Positions 7,984-16,264 of a DNA stretch of 64,000 bases are shown piece after piece. The position numbers and the translations under genes were made by a program. The notes beneath the pieces are model-generated. The model saw only the letters and a program-made list of their open reading frames with translations, searched no databases and was not told where the DNA came from. Every line of letters starts with the position of its first letter. Within the stretch, counting starts at the first letter, position 1. Source of the DNA: an uncultured Bacteroidales bacterium (lineage in GTDB: Bacteria > Bacteroidota > Bacteroidia > Bacteroidales > UBA932); assembly GCA_905235675.1 (NCBI GenBank), contig CAJONC010000003.1, forward strand, positions 1-64,000, read 5' to 3'.

Positions 7984-10781
7984 AGTTTGATCCGGCAAGT
8001 GAGACCATAGTAGAAGGCCGGGGTGAAGATGGCGGAAACGCCTGTGGCCCAACTCTTCCTGTACGGTCTTGCGTTGGTGAAATTATTGGCGAAGAAGGAA
8101 AGTGAGACATGCTTCCCTATTTCCTTGGTAAGGCTCAGATTGGCGCTGACATAAGGGTCGTAGCCGTCGAGCGCGAAGGTGTAGATGTTGCCCGAACGGA
8201 GAATCAGCCGCTGCAGGGCAGGGTCGTCGGCACATTCTGCCGTCCAAGGGTGTTCCACGCCGTCAAGGTCGAGGTATGACGAGGGATATATGGCGGTGTA
8301 ACTGTTTCCTTCATAGATGTTTCCACCTGTCGGTGCCAGCGTTGCACCATCGACGGTAATCGCCCTTGTGGAGAGGTTCTGCGCGTTGCGAAGCAGGGTA
8401 GCCTCTACCCGCAGCGTCACGATCAGGCGTACCTCCGGGATGTGGGTAATGGCGGTTAGGTTGGCATCGAGATAGTCCGTGCGCCTGCCGCTCGCCACGG
8501 AGGTGCCGCCGGGGTAAATGCCCACATATTCAAAGGAACGGTTCGGCAGCGAGGAATGTGTCCAGCCGTTCTGATAATAGGCTACCGGCGCCTCATTCAT
8601 AAATTGCGTACGCGTGTAAGCGCCGTCAAGACGCAGTTTCGTGCGGATTACGGGAATCTCCGGGAAATCGGCAGTCAGTTCGACGCCATAGCGGAAGATG
8701 TCGGCACCGCTGCGCTGATACCGTTTGCCGGCGAAGCTCCTGTCGGTCACCAGGACGTTCATCGGCGTGTAATAATCGTCATCGCTTCCGCGAAGAAAGA
8801 CCTCGCCGGTCTGGTGATCCGTTACGACAACGGGTACCTGCGGGACCGTATATCCTTCGGGCAGCTCCAACACCTTGTAGGAGAAAGGGGTATAATGCAG
8901 CGCGAACTCGTATGGGTCACGCGTGACATTGCGGAAACCGGCTACGGAGAACCGCCAGCCCTTGAAATCGAGATCGACCCCAATCTCGGCGTTGCTGTTG
9001 CACTGCCATTTCAAATCGGGGTTATATTCCATTGTAAACGGTTGGGTATAATAGATATACGTACTTTCTGCACCGTGGGACAGACCGAAGGTAAGGATAT
9101 CCCTGTATTCCTGACGCGGGAAGAGCACATAGAATGACGGGAGCTTGCTGGTGATGCCCCATCCGCCACGGATGGAAACGGCCTTGGAAAAGTTCCAGCG
9201 GGCATTGAGCCGAGGCGAGAAGGTCTGTAGGTTTTTATACTGCGTTCCGGCGATGAAAGCATGTTCCCAGCGCAGCCCGGCGCTCATTTCGAGGCTGGTC
9301 TTGCCGACGGGCACGGAGAGTTTTTCTTCGGCGTAGGCCGCGAGATTGTGGAGGTAAGGGTAGTCGGTGTAGGGGCGGGGACGGTAGCCGTTTGCGGCGA
9401 GGGCAGGGTCTTCGTAGTATTCGCCCCGGCCGATGTTGCCGTCAGCCTTCCATTGCACACCGGCCTTCAGCACGCTCTTGACGGCGCCGAAGTGGTGGAG
9501 CCAGTCGTATTTGAGGGCGGCGGCGTAGTCGAGCTCGCGGGAGTCGGAGATGCGGTCGGCGTAGAACGTGAGCGGGAGCGCGGTGGCGGCCCAGTAGCCT
9601 TCCTCTTCGGCGTGGACGGCGGGCTGCATCGATGCGAATGAATTGTAAAGATGATCGAGCGTGCGCGTGTCGTGATAATACAGGGAGGCTTCGAAGCTGA
9701 GGTTGGTGGCCCAGGAACGGTTCAGGAGCCAGGTGAGCCTGGCGTGGGAGGTGACGAGGTTGTCGTTTGCCTTGGTGTACTGGTTGGAGAAGACGTCGGG
9801 GTCGTCCTTGCTGTTCATCCCGCCGATGTTGCCGCCCAGCCCGGCTTCGAGCCGGAGCACTTTGGCGAAGGTCTGTGTGTATTCCGCGGAGAGCCCGCCG
9901 CGGGTGTAGGAGGTGTAGGGCGAGGTGAGCTTGGCGGTGGCGCGGGCCCATTCGCCGCTGAGGTTGAGCACGCCGCCGCCGATGGCTACGCCCTTGGAGA
10001 GGGCGGCGTTGTAGGTCTTGGGGTTGACGGAAAAGACGATGTTGAAGGGTGTCTGGCCCTGTTTTGTGCGGATTCGGACCATTCCGCTGCCGAGGTCGCC
10101 GTATTCCGCGGAGGGCACGCCGGCCACGATTTCGACGGACTCGATGTTCTCGACCTGGATGCTGCGGGTGTCGACGCCGGCCAGGGCGTCAAAGCTGGCG
10201 TTGTCGCCCATCCGCACGCCGTTGACCTCGATGGCGGTGGAGAAGGCGGCGTTGCCGGCGGTGGAGCCGCCGCCGCGCACTACGAGCTCCGAGGGTTGGG
10301 TGAGGTCGGGGTTGATGGTCTTTCCGCCGGGCAGAAGGGCCGCAATATTGGATACACCGGAGATTTGCAGGTGGTCGAGGGCCTGCCGGCCGATGGTCTG
10401 GGTGGTGTTGAGCTCATCCTTGGACAGCTGGGCGGTGACGACGGCTTCGCTCAGGGCCAGGCTCTCTTCGCTGAGGAGCCATACCTTGTCTTTCATATCG
10501 GAGCGGATCGTCAGCTGTTCGCGGAGGGTGACATAGCCGACGCACTGGATTTCCAGTACATACGTGCCGGAAGATATGCCCTGCATGGCGAAGCGGCCTT
10601 TGTCGTCGGAGACGGTCCAGAGGGCGCCCTCATCCAGCAGGACCACCGCTTCGGGGACAGGGGTGCGCCCGTCGGCGTCCAGTACGCTGCCGGAGAGGGT
10701 GAAGCGTCCGGAACCTTTCTGCGCGAAAGCGGTGTGGCAGAGCAGGAAACACGCAAGCAATATGAACAGCTCCTTTCTCAT
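7980..10781 (-). CDS. TonB-dependent receptor with carboxypeptidase-like regulatory domain
   Basis: SGSVLDADGRTPVPEAVVLLDE N-terminal domain, plug motif ISGVSNIAALLPGGKTINPDL...ESVEIVAGVPSAEYGDLGSGMVRIRTK, C-terminal barrel; ATGA overlap with DUF4876 gene. Confidence 0.93.
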   Translation of the reverse strand: MRKELFILLACFLLCHTAFAQKGSGRFTLSGSVLDADGRTPVPEAVVLLDEGALWTVSDDKGRFAMQGISSGTYVLEIQCVGYVTLREQLTIRSDMKDKVWLLSEESLALSEAVVTAQLSKDELNTTQTIGRQALDHLQISGVSNIAALLPGGKTINPDLTQPSELVVRGGGSTAGNAAFSTAIEVNGVRMGDNASFDALAGVDTRSIQVENIESVEIVAGVPSAEYGDLGSGMVRIRTKQGQTPFNIVFSVNPKTYNAALSKGVAIGGGVLNLSGEWARATAKLTSPYTSYTRGGLSAEYTQTFAKVLRLEAGLGGNIGGMNSKDDPDVFSNQYTKANDNLVTSHARLTWLLNRSWATNLSFEASLYYHDTRTLDHLYNSFASMQPAVHAEEEGYWAATALPLTFYADRISDSRELDYAAALKYDWLHHFGAVKSVLKAGVQWKADGNIGRGEYYEDPALAANGYRPRPYTDYPYLHNLAAYAEEKLSVPVGKTSLEMSAGLRWEHAFIAGTQYKNLQTFSPRLNARWNFSKAVSIRGGWGITSKLPSFYVLFPRQEYRDILTFGLSHGAESTYIYYTQPFTMEYNPDLKWQCNSNAEIGVDLDFKGWRFSVAGFRNVTRDPYEFALHYTPFSYKVLELPEGYTVPQVPVVVTDHQTGEVFLRGSDDDYYTPMNVLVTDRSFAGKRYQRSGADIFRYGVELTADFPEIPVIRTKLRLDGAYTRTQFMNEAPVAYYQNGWTHSSLPNRSFEYVGIYPGGTSVASGRRTDYLDANLTAITHIPEVRLIVTLRVEATLLRNAQNLSTRAITVDGATLAPTGGNIYEGNSYTAIYPSSYLDLDGVEHPWTAECADDPALQRLILRSGNIYTFALDGYDPYVSANLSLTKEIGKHVSLSFFANNFTNARPYRKSWATGVSAIFTPAFYYGLTCRIKL

Positions 10782-10797
10782 CGTTCTTTTTCTACTG

Positions 10798-10805
10798 CAA
10801 AGTTA
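10798..10805 (-). promoter_or_regulatory. Bacteroidetes -7 box (TAACTTTG) for TonB operon
   Basis: CAAAGTTA on + strand, 16 nt upstream of the TonB receptor start. Confidence 0.4.
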
Positions 10806-10840
10806 ATCATAGTTTTGGGGAAAATTAATCCCAAAATGTA

Positions 10841-10993
10841 ATGATTTTGCAGGACGACATGAGCAAGAACACAGCAAAAGGCCAACCACAGAGCACTCTC
10901 CAGGAGGGCCAGAGCGGTTCTACGGATGATGTCAACGTTCTTAGCGCACATATTGAGGAGTTGGAGGAGCAGCTCCGGCATGAAAAGATGCGG
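10841..10993 (+). pseudogene. Transposase (IS3 OrfA-like) N-terminal-region remnant
   Basis: SKNTAKGQPQSTLQEGQSGSTDDVNVLSAHIEELEEQLRHEKMR resembles Bacteroidales transposase linker/coiled-coil; meaning lost after residue 51. Confidence 0.4.
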
Positions 10994-11134
10994 GTATTCT
11001 GCCTGAATAGACCATGGACAATTTGCAGGATGGAGAAATCCAGCGCCTCAGCCACATCTGCATATTCATCCACGTATGAACCTAGAATCTTGTAGCGGCC
11101 TTCGTTGATATAATACTCATTATAAGGGATTTCC

Positions 11135-11420
11135 GCTGTAGGTCCTCCTTGAAACGCAAGGACCTACAGCACTTTTCTGGGTTTTCTGCTATAGGTCTCC
11201 CTTGAAATGCAAGGACCTACAGCACTTTTCTGGGTTTTCTGCTGTAGGTCCTCCTTGAAACGCAGGGACCTATTGCGTTTTTCTGGGATATCTGCTCTAG
11301 GTCTCCCTTGAAATGCAAGGACCTACAGCACTTTTCTGGGTTTTCTGCTATAGGCCCCCCTTGAAACGCAGGGACCTACAGCACTTTTCTGGGTTTTCTG
11401 CTATAGGTCTCCCTTGAAAT
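11135..11420. repeat. Six tandem 53-bp repeats, each a 36-nt hairpin plus 17-nt constant linker
   Basis: Unit starts at 11135, 11188, 11241, 11294, 11347 and 11400 (exact 53-bp spacing); unit 1 GCTGTAGGTCCT-CCTTGAAACGCA-AGGACCTACAGC then ACTTTTCTGGGTTTTCT; last unit truncated. Confidence 0.95.
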
Positions 11421-11433
11421 GCATAGCCGGCGC

Positions 11434-11466
11434 CAGTGAGCGGATAAGGGGGCGGCGCCCCCTCAA
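11434..11466. repeat. Direct repeat copy 1 (CAGTGAGCGGATAAGGGGGCGGCGCCCCCTCAA)
   Basis: 32/33 identical to 11589-11621. Confidence 0.9.
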
Positions 11467-11588
11467 CTTGAGCAGGCGCAGCCTGCGAAGGCGCGCCTCA
11501 GCGCGCCCGGCGGTGCGGGCATTTTGGCGCTTAGCGACAAAATGTGGGAGCAAGGAGCCGCGGGGGTAGCGAACAATAGCGTCAGCGT

Positions 11589-11621
11589 CAGTGAGCGGAT
11601 AAGGGGGCAGCGCCCCCTCAA
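11589..11621. repeat. Direct repeat copy 2 (CAGTGAGCGGATAAGGGGGCAGCGCCCCCTCAA)
   Basis: 32/33 identical to 11434-11466, offset 155 bp. Confidence 0.9.
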
Positions 11622-11627
11622 AACGAA

Positions 11628-11654
11628 GGAAGACCAGCGAAATGCTGGTCTTCC
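11628..11654 (-). terminator. Hairpin downstream of tRNA-Arg
   Basis: GGAAGACCAGC-GAAAT-GCTGGTCTTCC perfect 11-bp stem, immediately 3' of the tRNA; no strong T-run. Confidence 0.5.
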
Positions 11655-11658
11655 TGAG

Positions 11659-11732
11659 TGACTCCTGCAGGACTCAAACCTGCAACCTTTTGATCCGTAG
11701 TCAAATGCTCTATTCAATTGAGCTAAGGAGCC
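11659..11732 (-). tRNA. tRNA-Arg (anticodon ACG)
   Basis: Reverse complement GGCTCCTTAGCTCAATTGAATAGAGCATTTGACTACGGATCAAAAGGTTGCAGGTTTGAGTCCTGCAGGAGTCA folds as a cloverleaf; anticodon stem TTTGA/TCAAA, loop CTACGGA. Confidence 0.92.
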
Positions 11733-11763
11733 GGGATGTATTTCTCCAAACTTCTACCCTGGA

Positions 11764-12135
11764 CTACTCTGCCTTCTTGGTGTAGGCGCGCTCCTTGATG
11801 CGGGCCTTCTTGCCGGCGAGGTTGCGGAGGTAGAAGATGCGTGCGCGACGGACCTTGCCGTACTTGTTGACAGTGATGCTGTCGATGAAGGGTGACTGGT
11901 AGGGGAAAATCCTTTCAACTCCGATACCGCTGGAAACCTTGCGGACTGTGAAGGTGCGGGTGTAGGGAGTTGCACCGCTTATCTGGATAACCACTCCACG
12001 GAAATCCTGGAGGCGGAATTTGTCACCTTCCTTGATTTTGTAGGTGACGGTGATGGTGTCACCGGCCTTGAAATCAGGATAATTGGCTACGTTCTCGTTC
12101 GCGAACGACTTTTCAACTACATTCAATAAATCCAT
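11764..12135 (-). CDS. rplS: 50S ribosomal protein L19
   Basis: FKAGDTITVTYKIKEGDKFRLQDFRGVVIQISG...GVERIFPYQSPFIDSITVNKYGKVRRARIFYLR. Confidence 0.98.
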   Translation of the reverse strand: MDLLNVVEKSFANENVANYPDFKAGDTITVTYKIKEGDKFRLQDFRGVVIQISGATPYTRTFTVRKVSSGIGVERIFPYQSPFIDSITVNKYGKVRRARIFYLRNLAGKKARIKERAYTKKAE

Positions 12136-12245
12136 AACTACTTTTCGGTCTTATGCAGGCAGCATCACCGAACCGTTCAGTGAGAGGCTGCTGATTTGTG
12201 GACCGCAAAGATAAAAACTTTTTCCGAGTACACAAAATTATTTTT

Positions 12246-13430
12246 CTAAAAATATTGGCTTTCCTTCTCGAAGAGGTTTTTGTCTTCGCGTGTAGGGTCG
12301 GGCTTTATCGCGGATGAGGCCGCCAGTTTTTCGACGGCTTCCTTGTCGGAACCCTTGAGTTTGCGGGGAATCCATACGAGAATTTTTACGTAAAGGTCGC
12401 CGCTGCCATATCCGTTGACGGAAGGAAGGCCTTTTCCGCGAAGCCTCTGGACAGTTCCCGACTGGGTGCCGGGCTCAAGTTTGAGTTTGTATGTGCCGTC
12501 GAGGCAGGGGATGCTCAGCTCGGTTCCGAGAATCGCGTCGGTTACCGATATCACCCTGGTATAGAACAGATTCTGCCCGTCCCTCTTGAACTGGGAGTGC
12601 TGAAGTTCTTCCACCACCAGCAGCAGGTCGCCGTTGATTCCTCCCCTCGGGGCCGCATGGCCTTCGCCGCGTACGGTTATCTGCATTCCGTTCTCCACTC
12701 CGGCGGGGATATGCACGCGCACCGTCTCCTTCTTCCTCTCCAGCCCCGTTCCGCCGCATTTGCGGCAGGGATTGTTCACGATTTTGCCCTCCCCGTTGCA
12801 CTGGGGACAGGTGGAATAGGTCATCGTGCGCCCGAAAATGGAATTCGCCATCTGGGATACCTGACCGCTGCCTTTGCAACTGGGGCAGGTCTTGATGTCG
12901 GATTCGTTTTTGGTGCCGCGGCCGTTGCATTCGGAGCAGGGGCGGTTGCGCTCTATGCTCACTTCCTTGTCGCAGCCGGTGCGTATCTCTTCAAGGGTTA
13001 GCCTCACGCGGGTGCGGATGTCGCGTCCGCGCATTACCCTGGGGCCTCTCTGGCTGCCTCCGCCGCCGAAACTGAATCCGCTTCCGAAGTCGAATCCGCC
13101 TCCGAAATTGAATCCGCCCCCGAACAAATTGTTCAGGAGGTCGTTCAGGCTGCCGAATCCCTGGCTGAAATCGGGCCCTGACGCACCGTCGACTCCGGCA
13201 AAGCCGAACTGGTCATACTTCGCCTTCTTCTGCGGATCCGAGAGGACGGAATAGGCTTCGGAAGCTTCCTTGAACTTTTCTTCCGCGGTCTTCCTCTCCT
13301 CGTCGGTGCCGCTGACCCAGCGGTCGGGATGCCACTTCAGCGCAGCCTTGCGGTACGCCTGCTTTATGTCGTCTTCCGAGGCATTTTTCTGTATGCCAAG
13401 GACCTCGTAATAATCTCTTTTCTCTGCCAT
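12246..13430 (-). CDS. dnaJ: Molecular chaperone DnaJ
   Basis: J domain (RDYYEVLGIQKNASEDDIKQAYRKAALKWHPD), G/F region, CxxCxGxG zinc repeats. Confidence 0.98.
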   Translation of the reverse strand: MAEKRDYYEVLGIQKNASEDDIKQAYRKAALKWHPDRWVSGTDEERKTAEEKFKEASEAYSVLSDPQKKAKYDQFGFAGVDGASGPDFSQGFGSLNDLLNNLFGGGFNFGGGFDFGSGFSFGGGGSQRGPRVMRGRDIRTRVRLTLEEIRTGCDKEVSIERNRPCSECNGRGTKNESDIKTCPSCKGSGQVSQMANSIFGRTMTYSTCPQCNGEGKIVNNPCRKCGGTGLERKKETVRVHIPAGVENGMQITVRGEGHAAPRGGINGDLLLVVEELQHSQFKRDGQNLFYTRVISVTDAILGTELSIPCLDGTYKLKLEPGTQSGTVQRLRGKGLPSVNGYGSGDLYVKILVWIPRKLKGSDKEAVEKLAASSAIKPDPTREDKNLFEKESQYF

Positions 13431-13433
13431 CGT

Positions 13434-13976
13434 TTATGCTCCTACTACTACTTTTGCATAGCGGAGAACCTTGCCTCCAAGGGTGTAACCTGTCTGTACC
13501 ACGTCGATCACCGTGCCCTTCTGTTCGGGGGTTGGTGCGGGGAACTGGGTCACCGCTTCGTGGAAATCGACGTCGAACTTGGCGCCTTTCGCGTCAATCA
13601 CTTCCAGGCCCCTGGTCTTCAGGTACTCCATCAATTTATTGTATATCAGCGCAGTGCCTTCTTTCGCGGCTTCGTCGGACGATTTTGCGAGCAGTTCCAT
13701 GGCCCTTTCGCAGTCGTCCAGAACGGGAAGCAGGCCCTTGATGGTGTCGGCGGATGCCGAGTTTACCAGGGCGAGACGCTCTTCGGCGCTGCGGCGGCGG
13801 AATGTCTCGAATTCCGCCATAAGGCGCAGATAGTCTTCGTGTTCCTTCGCGAGCTTACTGTTCAGGTCGTCGACGGTCTTCCTGAGTTCTGCGTTTTCCT
13901 TGCTTTCTTTATTTTCCTTTACTTCTTTTTTGACGGTCTTTGCGGTCTTCCCGGCCTTTTCTGTTTTTTCTGCCAT
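13434..13976 (-). CDS. grpE: Nucleotide exchange factor GrpE
   Basis: EFETFRRRSAEERL...LPVLDDCERAM...VDFHEAVTQFP...GTVIDVVQTGYTLGGKVLRYAKVVV; start chosen at MAEKTEK. Confidence 0.96.
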   Translation of the reverse strand: MAEKTEKAGKTAKTVKKEVKENKESKENAELRKTVDDLNSKLAKEHEDYLRLMAEFETFRRRSAEERLALVNSASADTIKGLLPVLDDCERAMELLAKSSDEAAKEGTALIYNKLMEYLKTRGLEVIDAKGAKFDVDFHEAVTQFPAPTPEQKGTVIDVVQTGYTLGGKVLRYAKVVVGA

Positions 13977-14035
13977 AATTTTCAGTATCTCTACACGCCA
14001 CAAAGATAATCAAAAGTTCTGCCAAGCCGGTAAAA

Positions 14036-14068
14036 TTGACATATTGTCAAAATTATTCATTAAATTTG
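14036..14068 (+). promoter_or_regulatory. Palindrome TTGACATATTGTCAA plus -7-like TAAATTTG in grpE/phosphatase divergent region
   Basis: 14036-14050 is a perfect inverted repeat (TTGACA-TAT-TGTCAA); TAAATTTG at 14061-14068, 4 nt before ATG. Confidence 0.4.
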
Positions 14069-14072
14069 TGAT

Positions 14073-15362
14073 ATGAAGAAAATTCTTGCAGCAATCAATA
14101 TTTTCCTGCTGGCCGGCCTGGCATGCATGGCGCAGGTCAATGCAGAGCTTGACCGGATGATAACAGGGCATCACGAGGTTGCAGGCCTCACGGTATGTCC
14201 CTACGAACTCAATCCCGCCTTCGGCGATTTCACCGACACCAAGGCTCCCAAAGGTTACAAGCCCGTGTATATAAGCCATTACGGAAGGCACGGCAGCCGT
14301 TCTTCATGGGACCGCGAAACCTACGGCAAGCTGATTTCCATACTCGAACAGGCGAAAGAAGCCGGAGTGCTGAGCGCAAGCGGGGATTCCCTGCTGCATG
14401 AAACGCGCCTCATACTCGAAGCCACCGCCGGCATGGACGGACGCCTGACTTACCGCGGACAAAGGGAGCACAGGGGCATAGCTTCGCGCATGTACAGGCG
14501 CTACCGCGGAGTATTCCGCAACGGCAGCAGGTATGTAAGGGTGCTTTCGAGCGAAGTTCCGCGCTGCCTCGTGAGCATGGCGGCTTTCACCGGAGAACTC
14601 AGCAGGCTCGATCCGTCGCTGAGCTTCAATATGGACTGCGGATCCGAGATTCAGAAGATGGTGGACAACGGAGCGAGCAATGAAGCCAACACTATACGCA
14701 GGACTGTCCTGGATTCGCTGCGCTCGGCCATGGACCCCGACCTCGAACCTATGATGAAGAGGCTTTTCACCGACACGGATGCGGCGGAAAAAATAGTGGA
14801 TAGTCCGCTATACCTTTCCAGATACATTTATTATACCGCAAGGATAGCCCCATCCTTCGATTTCGACTTCGATACCTACCGTTTCCTTGATGACGAACTT
14901 ATCTGTCTCTGGTCTGAACATACCAACCTCAGCATCTATCTCGGCCAGTGCAATTCCGAACTCCTGGGCGACGACCGCATGCCGCGTACCGAGCCCATGA
15001 TCGGCAACATAGTGGCATTCGCCGATGAAGCCCTGGCGATCGGCAATGTCGCGGCCGACCTTCGTTTCGGGCACGACTATCCCCTGCTTGCACTGTGCAG
15101 CCGCATCGGACTCGAAGGGGTGGGGGAAAGGTATTCGGTGGATGAAGCGCGGAGAAACTTCATCACAACGCTATACAGCCCCTTCGCGGGGAACCTCCAG
15201 ATGATATTCTACAAGGGCCGCAAGTCCTCGGATCCGGTACTCGTGAAGTTCCTCGTCAATGAAAAAGAAAGTTCAATTCCCGCGCTTGAAAGCGTGGAAG
15301 GCCCTTATTACGAATGGGATAAGGTAAAAGAACATCTGCAATCAACTAAAATCAGCAAATAA
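14073..15362 (+). CDS. Secreted histidine-type (acid) phosphatase
   Basis: Signal peptide; RHG motif YISHYGRHGSRSSWDRETYGKL; LRFGHDYPLLALCSRIG. Confidence 0.85.
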   Translation: MKKILAAINIFLLAGLACMAQVNAELDRMITGHHEVAGLTVCPYELNPAFGDFTDTKAPKGYKPVYISHYGRHGSRSSWDRETYGKLISILEQAKEAGVLSASGDSLLHETRLILEATAGMDGRLTYRGQREHRGIASRMYRRYRGVFRNGSRYVRVLSSEVPRCLVSMAAFTGELSRLDPSLSFNMDCGSEIQKMVDNGASNEANTIRRTVLDSLRSAMDPDLEPMMKRLFTDTDAAEKIVDSPLYLSRYIYYTARIAPSFDFDFDTYRFLDDELICLWSEHTNLSIYLGQCNSELLGDDRMPRTEPMIGNIVAFADEALAIGNVAADLRFGHDYPLLALCSRIGLEGVGERYSVDEARRNFITTLYSPFAGNLQMIFYKGRKSSDPVLVKFLVNEKESSIPALESVEGPYYEWDKVKEHLQSTKISK

Positions 15363-16264
15363 TGGAAAAGAAAAAAATTCTGGTAATCGGCAGCAGCAAT
15401 ACCGATATGACCGTAAAGACCAAGGCCCTCCCGCTTCCCGGCGAGACGGTGCTTGGAGGTGAATTTGTGATGGGCCCCGGCGGAAAGGGCGCAAACCAGG
15501 CCGTGGCCGCCTGCAGGCTGGGAGGAGACGTCTCCTTCATCTGCAAGGTGGGACGCGACGTATTCGGCGACAATGCCCGCCGCCAGTATGAGGGCGAGGG
15601 ACTCGACATCAGCGGTGTGCTCTATTCCGAAAAACCTTCGGGCGTGGCGCTGATTACAGTCGACGAGTCCGCGGAGAACTGCATAGTGGTGGCTTCCGGA
15701 GCCAACGGCGACGTGACCGAGGAAGATATCGAAAAGTCGAGGGCCGCGATCGAGGCCGCGGACATCCTCCTTCTCCAGCTGGAAATCCCCATCCCCGCAG
15801 TGCTCAAGGCCGCGAAGATAGCAAGCGAAGCCGGCGCCTACGTGGTGCTGAATCCCGCTCCCATGGCGGAACTCCCCGAAGAGATATGGCCCTGCATCTC
15901 GCTTATCACTCCCAACGAGACCGAACTCGCCATCTTCTCGGGACAGACCGTCACCGACGAAGCCTCGGCCTCCGAGGCGGTCAAGGCTCTCCAGTCCAAG
16001 GGAGTTAAGGATGTAATCGTTACCATGGGATCCAAGGGATCGCTCATCTGCAATGGCGAAGGCCGTGACTTCGTGCCCGCCAGGAGGGTGAAGGCCGTGG
16101 ATACCACCGGAGCAGGCGATACATATAGCGGAGCGCTCTGCGTCGCCCTCTCCGAAGGAAAGACTCTGAAGCAGGCTGCGGAATTCGCTACCGCCGCTTC
16201 GGCGCTTCAGGTCCAGAAGATGGGCGCGCAGAACGCTATGCCTTATCGCAAGGACTTAGATTAG
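15362..16264 (+). CDS. rbsK: Ribokinase (PfkB family)
   Basis: VIGSSNTDMTVKTKALPLPGETVLGGEFVMGPGGKGANQAVAACRLGG; VKAVDTTGAGDTYSGAL; TAATG overlap with the upstream gene. Confidence 0.95.
   Translation: MEKKKILVIGSSNTDMTVKTKALPLPGETVLGGEFVMGPGGKGANQAVAACRLGGDVSFICKVGRDVFGDNARRQYEGEGLDISGVLYSEKPSGVALITVDESAENCIVVASGANGDVTEEDIEKSRAAIEAADILLLQLEIPIPAVLKAAKIASEAGAYVVLNPAPMAELPEEIWPCISLITPNETELAIFSGQTVTDEASASEAVKALQSKGVKDVIVTMGSKGSLICNGEGRDFVPARRVKAVDTTGAGDTYSGALCVALSEGKTLKQAAEFATAASALQVQKMGAQNAMPYRKDLD

Noticed and set aside
9651-10841. 396-aa + ORF antisense to the TonB receptor plug
   Set aside because: Glycine/valine-rich antisense frame; receptor motifs on minus strand are clear.
11135-11420. 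CRISPR array (36-nt palindromic repeat, regular spacing)
   Set aside because: The intervening 17-nt linkers are essentially identical and too short, and no cas genes are present.
13329-14009. 226-aa + ORF over grpE/dnaJ start
   Set aside because: Antisense to highly conserved dnaJ/grpE.
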